From assembly GCA_024698145.1 (NCBI GenBank), contig JAILRO010000054.1, forward strand, positions 16,260-80,259: DNA of 64,000 bases, read 5' to 3'. Numbering within the stretch: the stretch's first letter is position 1; each line of letters opens with the position of its first letter. The notes below the pieces were generated by a model. The model saw only the letters and a program-made list of their open reading frames with translations. It was not told the DNA's origin and searched no databases. Position numbers and translations under genes: made by a program. The DNA comes from Lachnospiraceae bacterium. Its GTDB lineage: Bacteria > Bacillota > Clostridia > Lachnospirales > Lachnospiraceae. Below are positions 42,469 to 52,203 of the stretch, piece after piece.

Positions 42469-43710
42469 ATGATGGATAATTGGAAAAAGGTTATACTATC
42501 CGATGTACTAAAGGAAAAGGGATATATTCGAGGACCTTTTGGGTCAGCATTAAAACGAGCAGAATTGTTATCAGAGGGAATTCCTGTATATGAGCAACAG
42601 CACGCTATATATAACAGTCGTGATTTTCGCTTTTATATAGATGAAAAAAAACTCGTGGAAATGAAACGATTTCAAGTGAAAACAAATGATTTGATTATAA
42701 GTTGTTCGGGTACGGTCGGTAAGGTGTCAATTATTGAGGATGACGCCCCTAAAGGAATTATTAGTCAAGCATTATTGCTTTTGCGAGTTAATGAAGATGT
42801 TATCTTGCCGTTATATTTGAAGTATTTTTTTACATCACGAGAGGGATATAACGCAATAGTGTCTCGGTCAAGTGGATCTGTTCAGATAAATATATCGAGG
42901 CGAAATGTGATTGAAAACATTCCATTATACCTACCGTCGCTTGATATCCAGCAAAAGATTGTAGGAATATTATCCAGTGTTGATGAAAAAATACGAAAGA
43001 ATAATGAAATAAACGATAATTTAGAGGAGCAAGCGTTAGCCCTTTTCCGTCATTACTTCATGGATTTTGCACCATATGGCGGTGTTGCTCCTTCTAACTG
43101 GAAAGAAGTATCGCTAGATGATGTATGTACCCGGATAACTGACGGATCGCACTATAGTCCCGCAGATGCTCCTGAATCTCCATACCCTATGTATTCCGTC
43201 AAGGATATGGAAACTTATGGTTTCAACTCTTCGTCCTGTAAGCACATCTCCGAGGAAGATTTCCGAAAAATGCAAAAAGGCGACTGTGTTCCTCTGCTTA
43301 ATGACATCTTGGTCGCTAAGGATGGCAGTTATCTGAAAGCGATATTCATCTGTTCCGAAGAGAAAGAAGAAGCAATACTTTCATCCATCGCTATTTTTAG
43401 ACCAGATACAAATATCATAATTCCAGAGATTCTCCTATACCTCCTTAAGCAGCCTTCCGTTCGAAAAGATGTAGGCGATAACTATGTTTCTGGCTCAGCA
43501 TTACCAAGAATAGTCCTTAAAGACTTCAAGAAATACCGTTTTATGCTTCCACCAATGGATGAACAGCTGAAAATTGGTTCTGTACTTCATACAATTAGGA
43601 TGCAAACCAAGGCAAAGATCGACGAAATACAGTGCTTGTCATCCACGAGAGATGCACTCTTACCAAAGTTGATGTCTGGTGTGCTGGATGTCTCTGATAT
43701 TGACCTCTAA
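42469..43710 (+). CDS. hsdS: HsdS2, full-length specificity subunit
   Basis: The 413 residues carry two target-recognition domains (about 1-190 and 200-413), with the conserved spacer helix INDNLEEQALALFRHY between them and LMSGVLDVSDIDL at the end. Site C lies inside the codons for the central helix, and site D lies after the stop. Its C-terminal half can thus be swapped with the inverted cassette or removed. As read, it is the only complete specificity subunit in the locus. It starts 9 bases after the recombinase stop, with GATGGTG as a weak ribosome site. Confidence 0.92.
   Translation: MMDNWKKVILSDVLKEKGYIRGPFGSALKRAELLSEGIPVYEQQHAIYNSRDFRFYIDEKKLVEMKRFQVKTNDLIISCSGTVGKVSIIEDDAPKGIISQALLLLRVNEDVILPLYLKYFFTSREGYNAIVSRSSGSVQINISRRNVIENIPLYLPSLDIQQKIVGILSSVDEKIRKNNEINDNLEEQALALFRHYFMDFAPYGGVAPSNWKEVSLDDVCTRITDGSHYSPADAPESPYPMYSVKDMETYGFNSSSCKHISEEDFRKMQKGDCVPLLNDILVAKDGSYLKAIFICSEEKEEAILSSIAIFRPDTNIIIPEILLYLLKQPSVRKDVGDNYVSGSALPRIVLKDFKKYRFMLPPMDEQLKIGSVLHTIRMQTKAKIDEIQCLSSTRDALLPKLMSGVLDVSDIDL
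43011..43024 (+). repeat. Inversion site C
   Basis: AAACGATAATTTAG inside hsdS2, encoding the NDNL of the central helix, in the same orientation as site A. The next bases (AGGAGCAAGCG) match the site-B flank GAGCAAGC. Confidence 0.9.
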
Positions 43711-43730
43711 GCCGCTAAATTATCGTTTAT
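43707..43730 (-). repeat. Inversion site D
   Basis: CTAAGCCGCTAAATTATCGT begins here, running from the hsdS2 stop outward. On the minus strand it reads almost exactly as site A, with one difference in 24 bases. Confidence 0.9.
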
Positions 43731-43741
43731 AGGGGGAGAAT

Positions 43742-44524
43742 ATGAATTTATTTGATGATGAAAATAAAATAATAGAACATTTTCAACGTATACAGGATAA
43801 AGAAGTTTTCTTTCCAAGCTTAGATGATGAAATTGAGTCCCTTTATAGATCAATACATGAGACAGCAGAGTGGACTAATTGGACTTACAGTGCAGGTAAA
43901 GATGATCCGCCTCCGGATTATTACAACGATGTTATATCGGTAATGATGGATGTGATGCGTGTTGATGATCATGCATTTTTAAGTAAAAAAGGAAAAGTTA
44001 TTAATCCAACGAATGCTGGAGAAAGCAAGCTTAGAAAAGAATTGGATGAGAGTGGAATCTTAGAACTCTTTCCTAATTGCAAAGAAGTATTTATTAATGC
44101 AAAGACTCTACTGCCGACGGAAGAGGATCACAATTACACATTTTATAAAGAGAACTTTGCACGTGTAGTTCGTGAACATGCAAAGAAGATAGAGTTATAT
44201 AAGCAGAATCATCCGGGTTACAAAACAGTTTTCTTTGTAATGGATGAGTCCTCAGCATATTTTCGTATATACGATAAGTCAATAAAAATTGAAGAAGGAA
44301 AAGGTGTTAAAGGCGCACCACATTTATTCTTTTTTGATAAATCCTTTGTAGATGTGATGCAAGATGCACAAATTGATTATTTGATATGGTATGCGCCATT
44401 CAAATTACTAAGAACAAAAGATGGGATTTTTACAATGCCACAAGCAGTTATTTACAATATTCACGAAATTGATTTCGAAGATATTGAGTACGATCAATCT
44501 GAAATGCGTAGTAGTGAAGTATAG
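43742..44524 (+). CDS. Unknown protein inside the type I operon (260 aa)
   Basis: The 260-residue soluble protein lies between hsdS2 and hsdR, with AGGGGGAGAA before ATG and 9 bases to hsdR. It is acidic with segments such as KVFINAKTLLPT and GYKTVFFVMDESSAYFRIYD; the last has beta strands with a D-E-S pattern that could be a nuclease-like or nucleotide site, but I do not recognise a family. It lies downstream of site D, outside the invertible segment, and is presumably co-expressed with hsdR. Confidence 0.7.
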   Translation: MNLFDDENKIIEHFQRIQDKEVFFPSLDDEIESLYRSIHETAEWTNWTYSAGKDDPPPDYYNDVISVMMDVMRVDDHAFLSKKGKVINPTNAGESKLRKELDESGILELFPNCKEVFINAKTLLPTEEDHNYTFYKENFARVVREHAKKIELYKQNHPGYKTVFFVMDESSAYFRIYDKSIKIEEGKGVKGAPHLFFFDKSFVDVMQDAQIDYLIWYAPFKLLRTKDGIFTMPQAVIYNIHEIDFEDIEYDQSEMRSSEV

Positions 44525-44533
44525 GAGGAAGGT

Positions 44534-47500
44534 ATGACGTCATTATACACGGAAGCTGATTATGAAAACTCAATAATAGAGCTATTTCAAGAAATGGGAT
44601 ATCAGCATATATATGGACCTGATGTTGAGAGAGATTTTACTAATCCTTTATTTGAATCAGAATTACTAGCTGCGTTATCAAGGATTAATCCAGATATGCC
44701 TTCCGATGCGATTTCAGATGCATTATTCAAACTTAAGAATTTTGAAAATGCTGATTTAGTACAGAAGAATGCTGTGTTTATGGATTATTTGCAAAATGGT
44801 ATCGAAGTGCGTTATTTAGTAAAGGGTGAAGAACACTCAGGACTGGTATATCTAATTGACTATAAAAATCCGTCTAATAATTCTTTCGTAGTAGCTAATC
44901 AATGGACGTTTGTTGAAAACAGTAACAAACGTCCGGATGTTTTGCTATTAATAAATGGATTGCCACTTGTATTAATTGAATTAAAATCCCCATCTAGAGA
45001 AGAAACAGATGCATCTGAAGCATATATGCAGATTCGTAATTATATGCACGAAATTCCTTCAATGTTTATCTACAACTGTATTTGTGTAATGAGTGATCAC
45101 CTTACATCAAAAGCAGGTACCATAACATCTGGCGAAGACAGATTTATGGAGTGGAAGACCAAGGATGGTAATTATGAGAATACGCAATATGCTCAGTTTG
45201 ATACTTTCTTCGAAGGTATTTTTGGCAAAGAGAGATTTCTGGATATCATAAAGAATTTTATCTGCTTTTCGAATGAGGGCATTAAAAAAGTAAAAATTTT
45301 AGCTGGATACCATCAGTATTTTGCTGTAAATAAGGCTGTGATATCAACTAAAAATGCGACAGAGACAGACGGTAAGGGTGGTGTTTTTTGGCATACACAA
45401 GGTAGTGGTAAATCCTTATCTATGGTTTTCTATGCTCATTTGCTTCAGGATGCTTTAGAGAGTCCTACAATTGTTGTTATTACAGATAGGAATGATTTGG
45501 ATGACCAGCTTTTTGGACAGTTTGCAAAGTGCAAAGATTTCTTGCGTCAGGAACCGATACATGCCGAGAGTAGAGAACACCTTAAAACATTATTAGATGG
45601 TCGTAAAGCAAATGGAATCATTTTTACTACGATGCAAAAGTTTGAAGAATCAGATGAGCCGTTATCAGAGAGAAGAAACATTGTTGTGATGGCTGATGAA
45701 GCACATCGTGGTCAGTATGGTTTAAAAGAAAAGGTTGATGCTAAAACAGGTGAGATAAAAATTGGTACAGCAAGAGTAATCAGAAATAGTCTGCCAAATG
45801 CTACATATATCGGCTTTACAGGTACTCCGATTTCTATGAAGGATAGAAGTACAAGAGAAGTATTTGGTGACTATATTGATGTTTATGATATGACACAGGC
45901 CGTTGAAGATGGGGCTACACGTCCTGTTTATTATGAGAGTCGTGTAATTAAGCTTAAACTGGATCAGGATACACTAAAGCTTATAGATGCAGAGTATGAC
46001 ATTATGGCAAATAATGCTGATCCTGAAGTTATCGAGAAAAGTAAGAAGGAACTCGGCCAGATGGAAGCAATACTCGGAAATGATGAAACGATTGCTTCTT
46101 TAGTAGATGATATCTTAGATCATTATGAGAATAACCGTGAAAATCTTTTGACTGGAAAAGCTATGATTGTAGCCTATTCTCGTGCAATTGCATTAAAAAT
46201 CTATCGTCGAATATTAGAGATTCGTCCAGGATGGGAAGAAAAAGTTGCTGTAGTAATGACGGAGAGTAATAAAGATCCGGAAGATTGGCGAGGAATTATT
46301 GGAAATAAACGACATAGAGATGAATTGGCGAAAGAGTTTAAAGATAATGAAAGTCCTTTGAAAATAGCGATAGTTGTAGATATGTGGCTCACGGGATTTG
46401 ATGTGCCATCTCTTGCGACAATGTACGTGTACAAGCCTATGCAGGGATATAATTTGATGCAGGCTATCGCTCGTGTTAATAGAGTATTCGAAGACAAAGA
46501 AGGTGGGCTTGTCGTTGATTATGTAGGTATTGCATCTGCTCTTAAGCAGGCGATGAATGATTACACAATAAGAGATAAAAAGAACTATGGTGATACAGAT
46601 ATTGCAACGGTAGCATATCCAAAATTCTTGGAAAAACTTTCTGTGTGTCGAGATTTATTCCATGGTTATGATTATTCAAAATTTACCAATGGTATAAATC
46701 TTGAAAGATCAAAAGCCATTAGTGGAGCTGTAAACTTTATTGTTGATGTGAATAGAGAAAAGGAACGGGAGGATTTCTTAAAAGAGGCATTATTACTACG
46801 TCAAGCATTGTCATTGTGCTCCTCTCTTGCAGAAGAAGAACTTCGAATTGAAGCAGCGTTCTTTGAGTCTGTTCGCGTTCTTGTAATGCGAATTATGAAT
46901 AAAGGTGAAGGGAAGAAGATTTCTTTGCCGGAAATGAATGCAAGGGTTAACGCTCTGTTGGAACAGAGTATCAAGAGTACAGGAGTTATTAATTTATTCT
47001 CTGATGTTAATGGAGATTTCTCTTTATTTGATCCAAAATTCTTAGAGGAAATTGGTAAAATGAAAGAGAAAAACCTTGCAGTTGAGTTGTTGAAAAAACT
47101 GATTTCAGAGCAAGTTATTATTTACAAACGTACCAACGTTGTTAAGTCTGAAAAATTTAGTGAAATTATTCAGCAGGCAATGAACAGATATCTTAATGGA
47201 ATGCTTACCAATGAGCAAGTTATTGAAGAATTACTTAATCTTGCCAATCAAATTCAGGCTGCTCAACAAGAAGGACAGAAACTGGGACTCACAGCAGATG
47301 AATTGGCGTTTTATGATGCGTTAACGAAACCACAAGCTATAAAGGATTTTTATGAGAATGAAGAACTAATAGCTATCACTAAGGAATTGGCTGATGCATT
47401 AAGAAAGAATAAGACGATAGATTGGCAGAAACGTGATTCCGCTAGAGCGAAAATGCGTATGCTTATTAAGAAACTTTTGAAGAAACATAAGTATCCGCCA

Positions 47501-47635
47501 GAGGGCATGGATGATGCAGTTCAGACAGTTATGCTTCAGTGTGAACTTTGGACGGATAATAATGATATGATGGAAAAAAGAGTGATAAAATACGCTTCTA
47601 GAATGGGGGAGTATGTTTCCGAAATCAATAAATAG
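44534..47635 (+). CDS. hsdR: Type I restriction endonuclease subunit HsdR
   Basis: The 1033-residue DNA translocase-nuclease has the nuclease site RPDV (Asp135), then IELKSP (Glu149, Lys151), Walker A TQGSGKS at 288-294, DEAH in MADEAHRGQYG, and later helicase motifs (TGTPIS, VDMWLTGFD, MQAIARVNR). All are intact, so the protein looks active. AGGAGGAAGG before ATG. Together with hsdM and either hsdS it completes the restriction system. Confidence 0.96.
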   Translation: MTSLYTEADYENSIIELFQEMGYQHIYGPDVERDFTNPLFESELLAALSRINPDMPSDAISDALFKLKNFENADLVQKNAVFMDYLQNGIEVRYLVKGEEHSGLVYLIDYKNPSNNSFVVANQWTFVENSNKRPDVLLLINGLPLVLIELKSPSREETDASEAYMQIRNYMHEIPSMFIYNCICVMSDHLTSKAGTITSGEDRFMEWKTKDGNYENTQYAQFDTFFEGIFGKERFLDIIKNFICFSNEGIKKVKILAGYHQYFAVNKAVISTKNATETDGKGGVFWHTQGSGKSLSMVFYAHLLQDALESPTIVVITDRNDLDDQLFGQFAKCKDFLRQEPIHAESREHLKTLLDGRKANGIIFTTMQKFEESDEPLSERRNIVVMADEAHRGQYGLKEKVDAKTGEIKIGTARVIRNSLPNATYIGFTGTPISMKDRSTREVFGDYIDVYDMTQAVEDGATRPVYYESRVIKLKLDQDTLKLIDAEYDIMANNADPEVIEKSKKELGQMEAILGNDETIASLVDDILDHYENNRENLLTGKAMIVAYSRAIALKIYRRILEIRPGWEEKVAVVMTESNKDPEDWRGIIGNKRHRDELAKEFKDNESPLKIAIVVDMWLTGFDVPSLATMYVYKPMQGYNLMQAIARVNRVFEDKEGGLVVDYVGIASALKQAMNDYTIRDKKNYGDTDIATVAYPKFLEKLSVCRDLFHGYDYSKFTNGINLERSKAISGAVNFIVDVNREKEREDFLKEALLLRQALSLCSSLAEEELRIEAAFFESVRVLVMRIMNKGEGKKISLPEMNARVNALLEQSIKSTGVINLFSDVNGDFSLFDPKFLEEIGKMKEKNLAVELLKKLISEQVIIYKRTNVVKSEKFSEIIQQAMNRYLNGMLTNEQVIEELLNLANQIQAAQQEGQKLGLTADELAFYDALTKPQAIKDFYENEELIAITKELADALRKNKTIDWQKRDSARAKMRMLIKKLLKKHKYPPEGMDDAVQTVMLQCELWTDNNDMMEKRVIKYASRMGEYVSEINK

Positions 47636-47691
47636 TAAGCTGTTAAGCTAGTTTATATATAATTAAGATTTAGGAAGAAGATACTGTAATT

Positions 47692-47884
47692 GTGGAACAA
47701 TTCAAATGGGATAACTTTTATGAGGAGTTTGCGTCAAAGTTTCTTGAGTATAAGAATGATAGAAAAGATTTTTTTTGATAAGTTAGTAAAAACTTATGGT
47801 AACATTGGCATAAAACTTCTTATATTTGAAGCAAACAGCACACAGCACAGTCGGAAGGTATGGAACTATTCACTCATTATATAA
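47692..47884 (+). pseudogene. Fragment resembling the start of a McrB-type restriction protein
   Basis: In the 328-base gap after hsdR a GTG at 47692, 11 bases after AGGAAGAAG, opens VEQFKWDNFYEEFASKFLEY and KNDRKDFF, which resembles the first residues of McrB-like proteins in Clostridia. It ends at TGA (47776) right after an 8-T run (47769-47776). One frame over, DKLVKTYGNIGIKLLIFEA continues to 47884. The rest of such a protein (about 400-700 residues) is missing, so this is a remnant. I recall the family from memory only. Confidence 0.4.
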
Positions 47885-47963
47885 GAGTTGTTGATGTATT
47901 AAGTAAAAAAACGAATGCGCTAGGTGTGTGTTGTGTATAAAACTAAATAGGAGGATGTGGTTA

Positions 47964-50102
47964 ATGAAACTAGTCGAAATGAGCATTACGAATTACAGAC
48001 AATTTGAAAAGGCTGATATATCATTTGATGATGGAATAACTGTACTGGCGGGAGCTAATAATAGCGGAAAAACATCGCTTATAACATTAATAAAAAATAT
48101 ATTTAATGATGAAAAAAGCATATATTGTGAATCGGATATTCCTGCAAAGAATATGCAGAATTGGATTGGTCAAGTTTATCCAATATTTGAAACATTTTTT
48201 TTGGGGAATGCTGCTATTGAAAAAATAGAAGAAGATTTGGTTGAGTTTATTCTTTCGAAAGATGAGAAGGCACAGCAAATATGCATAGATACTACCAGAT
48301 TAAGAGTTCACGTATCATATAATCCTGAAATAGATGATATAAAATATTTTGCGGATTATATCATGGATTTGGATGAGGATAAGCATGATTTTTTCTTCGA
48401 ATATTATTATGAGATTAAGAGAACTAAATTTATTAAAGCCATTTCCAAAGAATTTGAGAAGCTAAAAAAGAGATTTGAAGAAATTCAGAACAATAAGGTG
48501 AGATTATCAGACTTTACAGAGGAAAGGGAAAAACATAATATTGAGATTAAAGAACGATATCTAAAGCAGAGATTAGTTGCATTATACGTTAATTCAATTG
48601 TTCCAACATGCTATTTTTGTGATGCAACCTATGAAAATAGGTGTCAGATTGATGATGTAAAGCAATTTAGAAATCTATTTAATTTTTGTTTTATTAAAGC
48701 AAGCAGACCTTTAGATGATGATGCGTCAGATCATTCTCGTTCCATCAGCAAACAAATGATTAAATTGGCCCAATTAGATGGTGAATGGAATGAACTGATA
48801 GATAAGTTACCAGATGATATTTTAAAACCTATTCAAGATAAAGAAATTAGCAAGAAGGTTCAGGAAACGTCTCTAAATTCATTAAAAGAGACAATTACGG
48901 CTGTTGAAGAGACAAATGGTGGGCAATCTGGCGAATTGATGTTGGATATGCTTGTAACAGAAGAGGATATCAGCGATTTACTACAAAGAATCACAACGGC
49001 TACATATTGTGTTGACGGTTATTTCCTTGGTGAAGAATCACAGGGATTAGGTTATAGCAATATGATATATATTCACCTTCAGCTGAACAAATATGAAAAT
49101 AGTAAAGATAGATGCAAGGTAAATGTTTTTTTTGTTGAAGAACCAGAATCTCACATGCATCCTCAAATGCAACAAGTATTTGTAAAATATCTAATTGAGC
49201 ATTACAAAGATGGGATACAGGGTTTGATTACAACGCATTCAAATGAAATGGTGCGTGTGGCAGGGATAACGCATTTACGTGTTATTAGAAGAACAGGTAG
49301 TTTTTTGAGTGAACTCTATGATCCGTCAAAATTGATTAATGGATTACAAGCATCAAATAATCCTGATGATAAGCTGTTAGCAAATTTTTATGATTGGTTT
49401 TTTGAGATTGGCTATTCAGAACTTGTCTTTGCGGATAAAGCTATTTTTTATGAAGGAGATACTGAAAGATTATATATCCGAAAGCTTCTTACATTGGAAA
49501 AATATAAAAAACTTAAGCAGCAGTACATTGCTTACATTCAGGTTGGCGGAGCATATGCAAAGAATTATAGACAAATGATTGAGCTATTAGGTATAAAATC
49601 ATTAATTATTACAGATATAGATTATTCTAAGGATGCAGAAACAGTAAATGAAATAAACGATTCAATAATAACAAATGCAACAATAAAAGAGTTTTATAGG
49701 ATTGATAATCCAGAGAGCACACCAACGGTTAAGGATTTATATGAGTGGAAGGCTTCAAACAAAAATATTATAAGCGATGGCTTGATTTATACATGCTTTC
49801 AAACAAAAGATGATGGGTATGCTAGGACTCTTGAAGAGGCAATGCTTTCACAGTATTTCTCTACGGATGTTACTATGAGTTTTACTAAAAAGGAATGGAT
49901 TAAAAAGAGAGCGGATTCAAGGCTGGAATTTGTTATTCCAACAAAAGGAATAAAAGATGAGGATCCAATTAAATTGCGAGCTATTTTAAAATCGATATCC
50001 GGTTCAAAAACAAACTTTATGTATTCTGTAGTTCTCAATAAAAAAGCAGAAGAAACTGAACCAAATTATATTCGGGGAGGCTTGGAATGGTTGATGGAAT
50101 AG
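47964..50102 (+). CDS. OLD-family ATPase with TOPRIM domain, Gabija GajA-like
   Basis: ATG 47964 lies 9 bases after AGGAGG, giving 712 residues. Walker A is ANNSGKTSL at 31-39, the ABC-type signature region reads EESQGLGYSN, Walker B is FFVEEPE, and a TOPRIM domain follows in the last third (EGDTERLYIRKLL, ITDIDYSKDAE). OLD-type ATPases cut DNA. The UvrD-like helicase gene overlapping its end is the definition of class 2 OLD and of the Gabija defence system. It is longer than GajA (about 580 residues), with extra coiled sequence at about 140-230. Confidence 0.8.
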   Translation: MKLVEMSITNYRQFEKADISFDDGITVLAGANNSGKTSLITLIKNIFNDEKSIYCESDIPAKNMQNWIGQVYPIFETFFLGNAAIEKIEEDLVEFILSKDEKAQQICIDTTRLRVHVSYNPEIDDIKYFADYIMDLDEDKHDFFFEYYYEIKRTKFIKAISKEFEKLKKRFEEIQNNKVRLSDFTEEREKHNIEIKERYLKQRLVALYVNSIVPTCYFCDATYENRCQIDDVKQFRNLFNFCFIKASRPLDDDASDHSRSISKQMIKLAQLDGEWNELIDKLPDDILKPIQDKEISKKVQETSLNSLKETITAVEETNGGQSGELMLDMLVTEEDISDLLQRITTATYCVDGYFLGEESQGLGYSNMIYIHLQLNKYENSKDRCKVNVFFVEEPESHMHPQMQQVFVKYLIEHYKDGIQGLITTHSNEMVRVAGITHLRVIRRTGSFLSELYDPSKLINGLQASNNPDDKLLANFYDWFFEIGYSELVFADKAIFYEGDTERLYIRKLLTLEKYKKLKQQYIAYIQVGGAYAKNYRQMIELLGIKSLIITDIDYSKDAETVNEINDSIITNATIKEFYRIDNPESTPTVKDLYEWKASNKNIISDGLIYTCFQTKDDGYARTLEEAMLSQYFSTDVTMSFTKKEWIKKRADSRLEFVIPTKGIKDEDPIKLRAILKSISGSKTNFMYSVVLNKKAEETEPNYIRGGLEWLME

Positions 50103-52033
50103 AAAATATTTATCTTGTGAATGCACCAGCTGGGAGTGGTAAAACAACATGGATTCGCAAACAGGTTGAAAAACATTTACTTGAAAATGAGAACGATAGT
50201 ATTTTGTGCATAACTTATACAAATCGTGCTGCAGAAGAATTGGGAAAAGATATAGATTCTGAAAGAGTCTTTTTTGGTACAATACACAGCTTCATAAGTA
50301 ATTACATTGGAAGTTTTTTTGAACATAGGGCAATAATTGATTTATATTGGGAATTATACAAAGACGTAATAGAGCAAAGGATAAACAATGTAGAAAATAA
50401 AGTAAATATTGCGGATAGCAATTCAAGATATATAGAAAAATATGGATCATTGAGTCTTGAAACAGTGTATTCGAATTTGAAAAAAATAAGTTATGGAGAA
50501 ACCCAATTTACGTCGTGGTATTATGGATCATTAAGCCATAATGACTTATTATCATTTACCAAGAAAGTTGTCGAGAAATATCCTATTATTCTAAAAAAGA
50601 TTCGTGATAAATATCAGCTTGCTTTTATAGATGAGTATCAGGATACAAATGCAGATGTTCTCAAACTTTTTTGCTCGTCGATGGTATCTAGTACAGGAAA
50701 GCTGTATTTGTTAGGCGATAAGATGCAACAGATATACAAGAATTATGATGGGAGTTTTGAAGATACGTTCAGGTTGTTGAATAAATCTACGCGATTAGAT
50801 GTAAATTATAGAACGACTCCGTATATTGTTAATATACTGAATGCTATATATAATGATGAGACATTACAACAGCATTCTTATGGGGAGAATTCGGATAAGC
50901 AAATGTTGTTTAAGCCTAAAATCATTTTTACAAATGATAGGATTAAGACAGTTAACACATTTACAGAGGAAAATAAAGATGCTTTAGTTTTGTATTTAAC
51001 AAATAAGGATCGTTTTCATGGTATTGGTGTTGGAAGTCTGTATGATGCTTATAGAAAAATACATAAGTATGATTATTCAGGTAAATACGGCGTTGCTGAT
51101 GTACTTACAAAAGAAGAAGTTTGGAGTCAGGATATTCTTTTGAGTGTGATTTTTTCTCTTGTTGATATTTGTGATTTTTATCTGAACGGAAAATTAGGAG
51201 ATGTATTTAAAATTGCACGGAGTAATGAAAAGGTATTTAACAAATATACTTTTCTAATTAGAAATCATGGTGATAAAAAGGTTTTGCGAGATAAGTTAGA
51301 ATGGGTGGTTGTGAATTATCAAAGAAAGGACTCTACTATAGGTTCATTTCTTAAGAGTTGTTGCGATGAAGGCGTTATAGAGGAAGAATATTATGGTGGA
51401 ATTATGGATGAGGAAGACTATGTTCCTGCGCTGGAAGTTGCATTATCTGAAATAATATTATTAAAGAAATACTTAAGTAATCCATATATTTCGACGCAGC
51501 ATGGAGTAAAAGGAGAAAGCCATGATACTGTTTTATTTGTAGCAGAGGATAACTCTAGAAATCCCATTGTAAGCATGAACAAATTTTTCGAGCTATGGAG
51601 CAAGGTAGATGTAATGTTAGGTTCTTTTGATGATTTTTATTATGCTTATTTAAAATTGATTAAGAGTATTGAGAAAGAATGTAGCATTAAAATTTCAGAG
51701 ATGAAAGCGGATGATTATAATCAAAATGAAGAGTTTATTTTAAAAAAAATAACGGAATTCAGTGATGTGTATTGTGATAATGATTATTATATCGAGCTTT
51801 TAAAAGAAGCGTTTGACGCATATATGGAAAAGAAGAATAAAGGAAAGGCACAATCGTGCTTGAAAGAAAATTCTGTTTATGGGGTATTGGCAGCTTATCG
51901 ACTTTTTTACGTTGGGTGTTCTAGAGCACGTAAAAATCTGGCAATAGTTATTGATAATTCGGATGTGGCTGCTTTTAAAGAACGATTAAAGACCAAGTTT
52001 AAAGATGTTGGTTTTGAAATCGAGGAGAGTTAA
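50087..52033 (+). CDS. UvrD/Rep-like helicase, Gabija GajB-like
   Basis: The start overlaps the ATPase gene by 16 bases with GGGGAGG upstream. Walker A is NAPAGSGKTT at about residues 12-21, TYTNRAAEEL and GTIHSF follow, motif II is FIDEYQDTNAD, motif III/IV LLGDKMQQIY and VNYRTTPYIVN, motif VI FYVGCSRARKNL. All core motifs are kept. At 648 residues it is longer than GajB (about 490). In Gabija the helicase works with GajA against phage DNA; this inference depends on the pairing. Confidence 0.8.
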   Translation: MVDGIENIYLVNAPAGSGKTTWIRKQVEKHLLENENDSILCITYTNRAAEELGKDIDSERVFFGTIHSFISNYIGSFFEHRAIIDLYWELYKDVIEQRINNVENKVNIADSNSRYIEKYGSLSLETVYSNLKKISYGETQFTSWYYGSLSHNDLLSFTKKVVEKYPIILKKIRDKYQLAFIDEYQDTNADVLKLFCSSMVSSTGKLYLLGDKMQQIYKNYDGSFEDTFRLLNKSTRLDVNYRTTPYIVNILNAIYNDETLQQHSYGENSDKQMLFKPKIIFTNDRIKTVNTFTEENKDALVLYLTNKDRFHGIGVGSLYDAYRKIHKYDYSGKYGVADVLTKEEVWSQDILLSVIFSLVDICDFYLNGKLGDVFKIARSNEKVFNKYTFLIRNHGDKKVLRDKLEWVVVNYQRKDSTIGSFLKSCCDEGVIEEEYYGGIMDEEDYVPALEVALSEIILLKKYLSNPYISTQHGVKGESHDTVLFVAEDNSRNPIVSMNKFFELWSKVDVMLGSFDDFYYAYLKLIKSIEKECSIKISEMKADDYNQNEEFILKKITEFSDVYCDNDYYIELLKEAFDAYMEKKNKGKAQSCLKENSVYGVLAAYRLFYVGCSRARKNLAIVIDNSDVAAFKERLKTKFKDVGFEIEES

Positions 52034-52203
52034 TGGGAAAATGGTAAAGAAGGCATATCCAATGATTGGGCGAGGAAAAAACACAGCACCAATGTGTAAA
52101 TATTGGAACTGCTTGGATACGATATAGATCTGAGCTATGTCAAAAGATAAAACGTAAAGATTACAAACTCTATTATAGAAATAATACGAAAGGATTATTT
52201 GAT

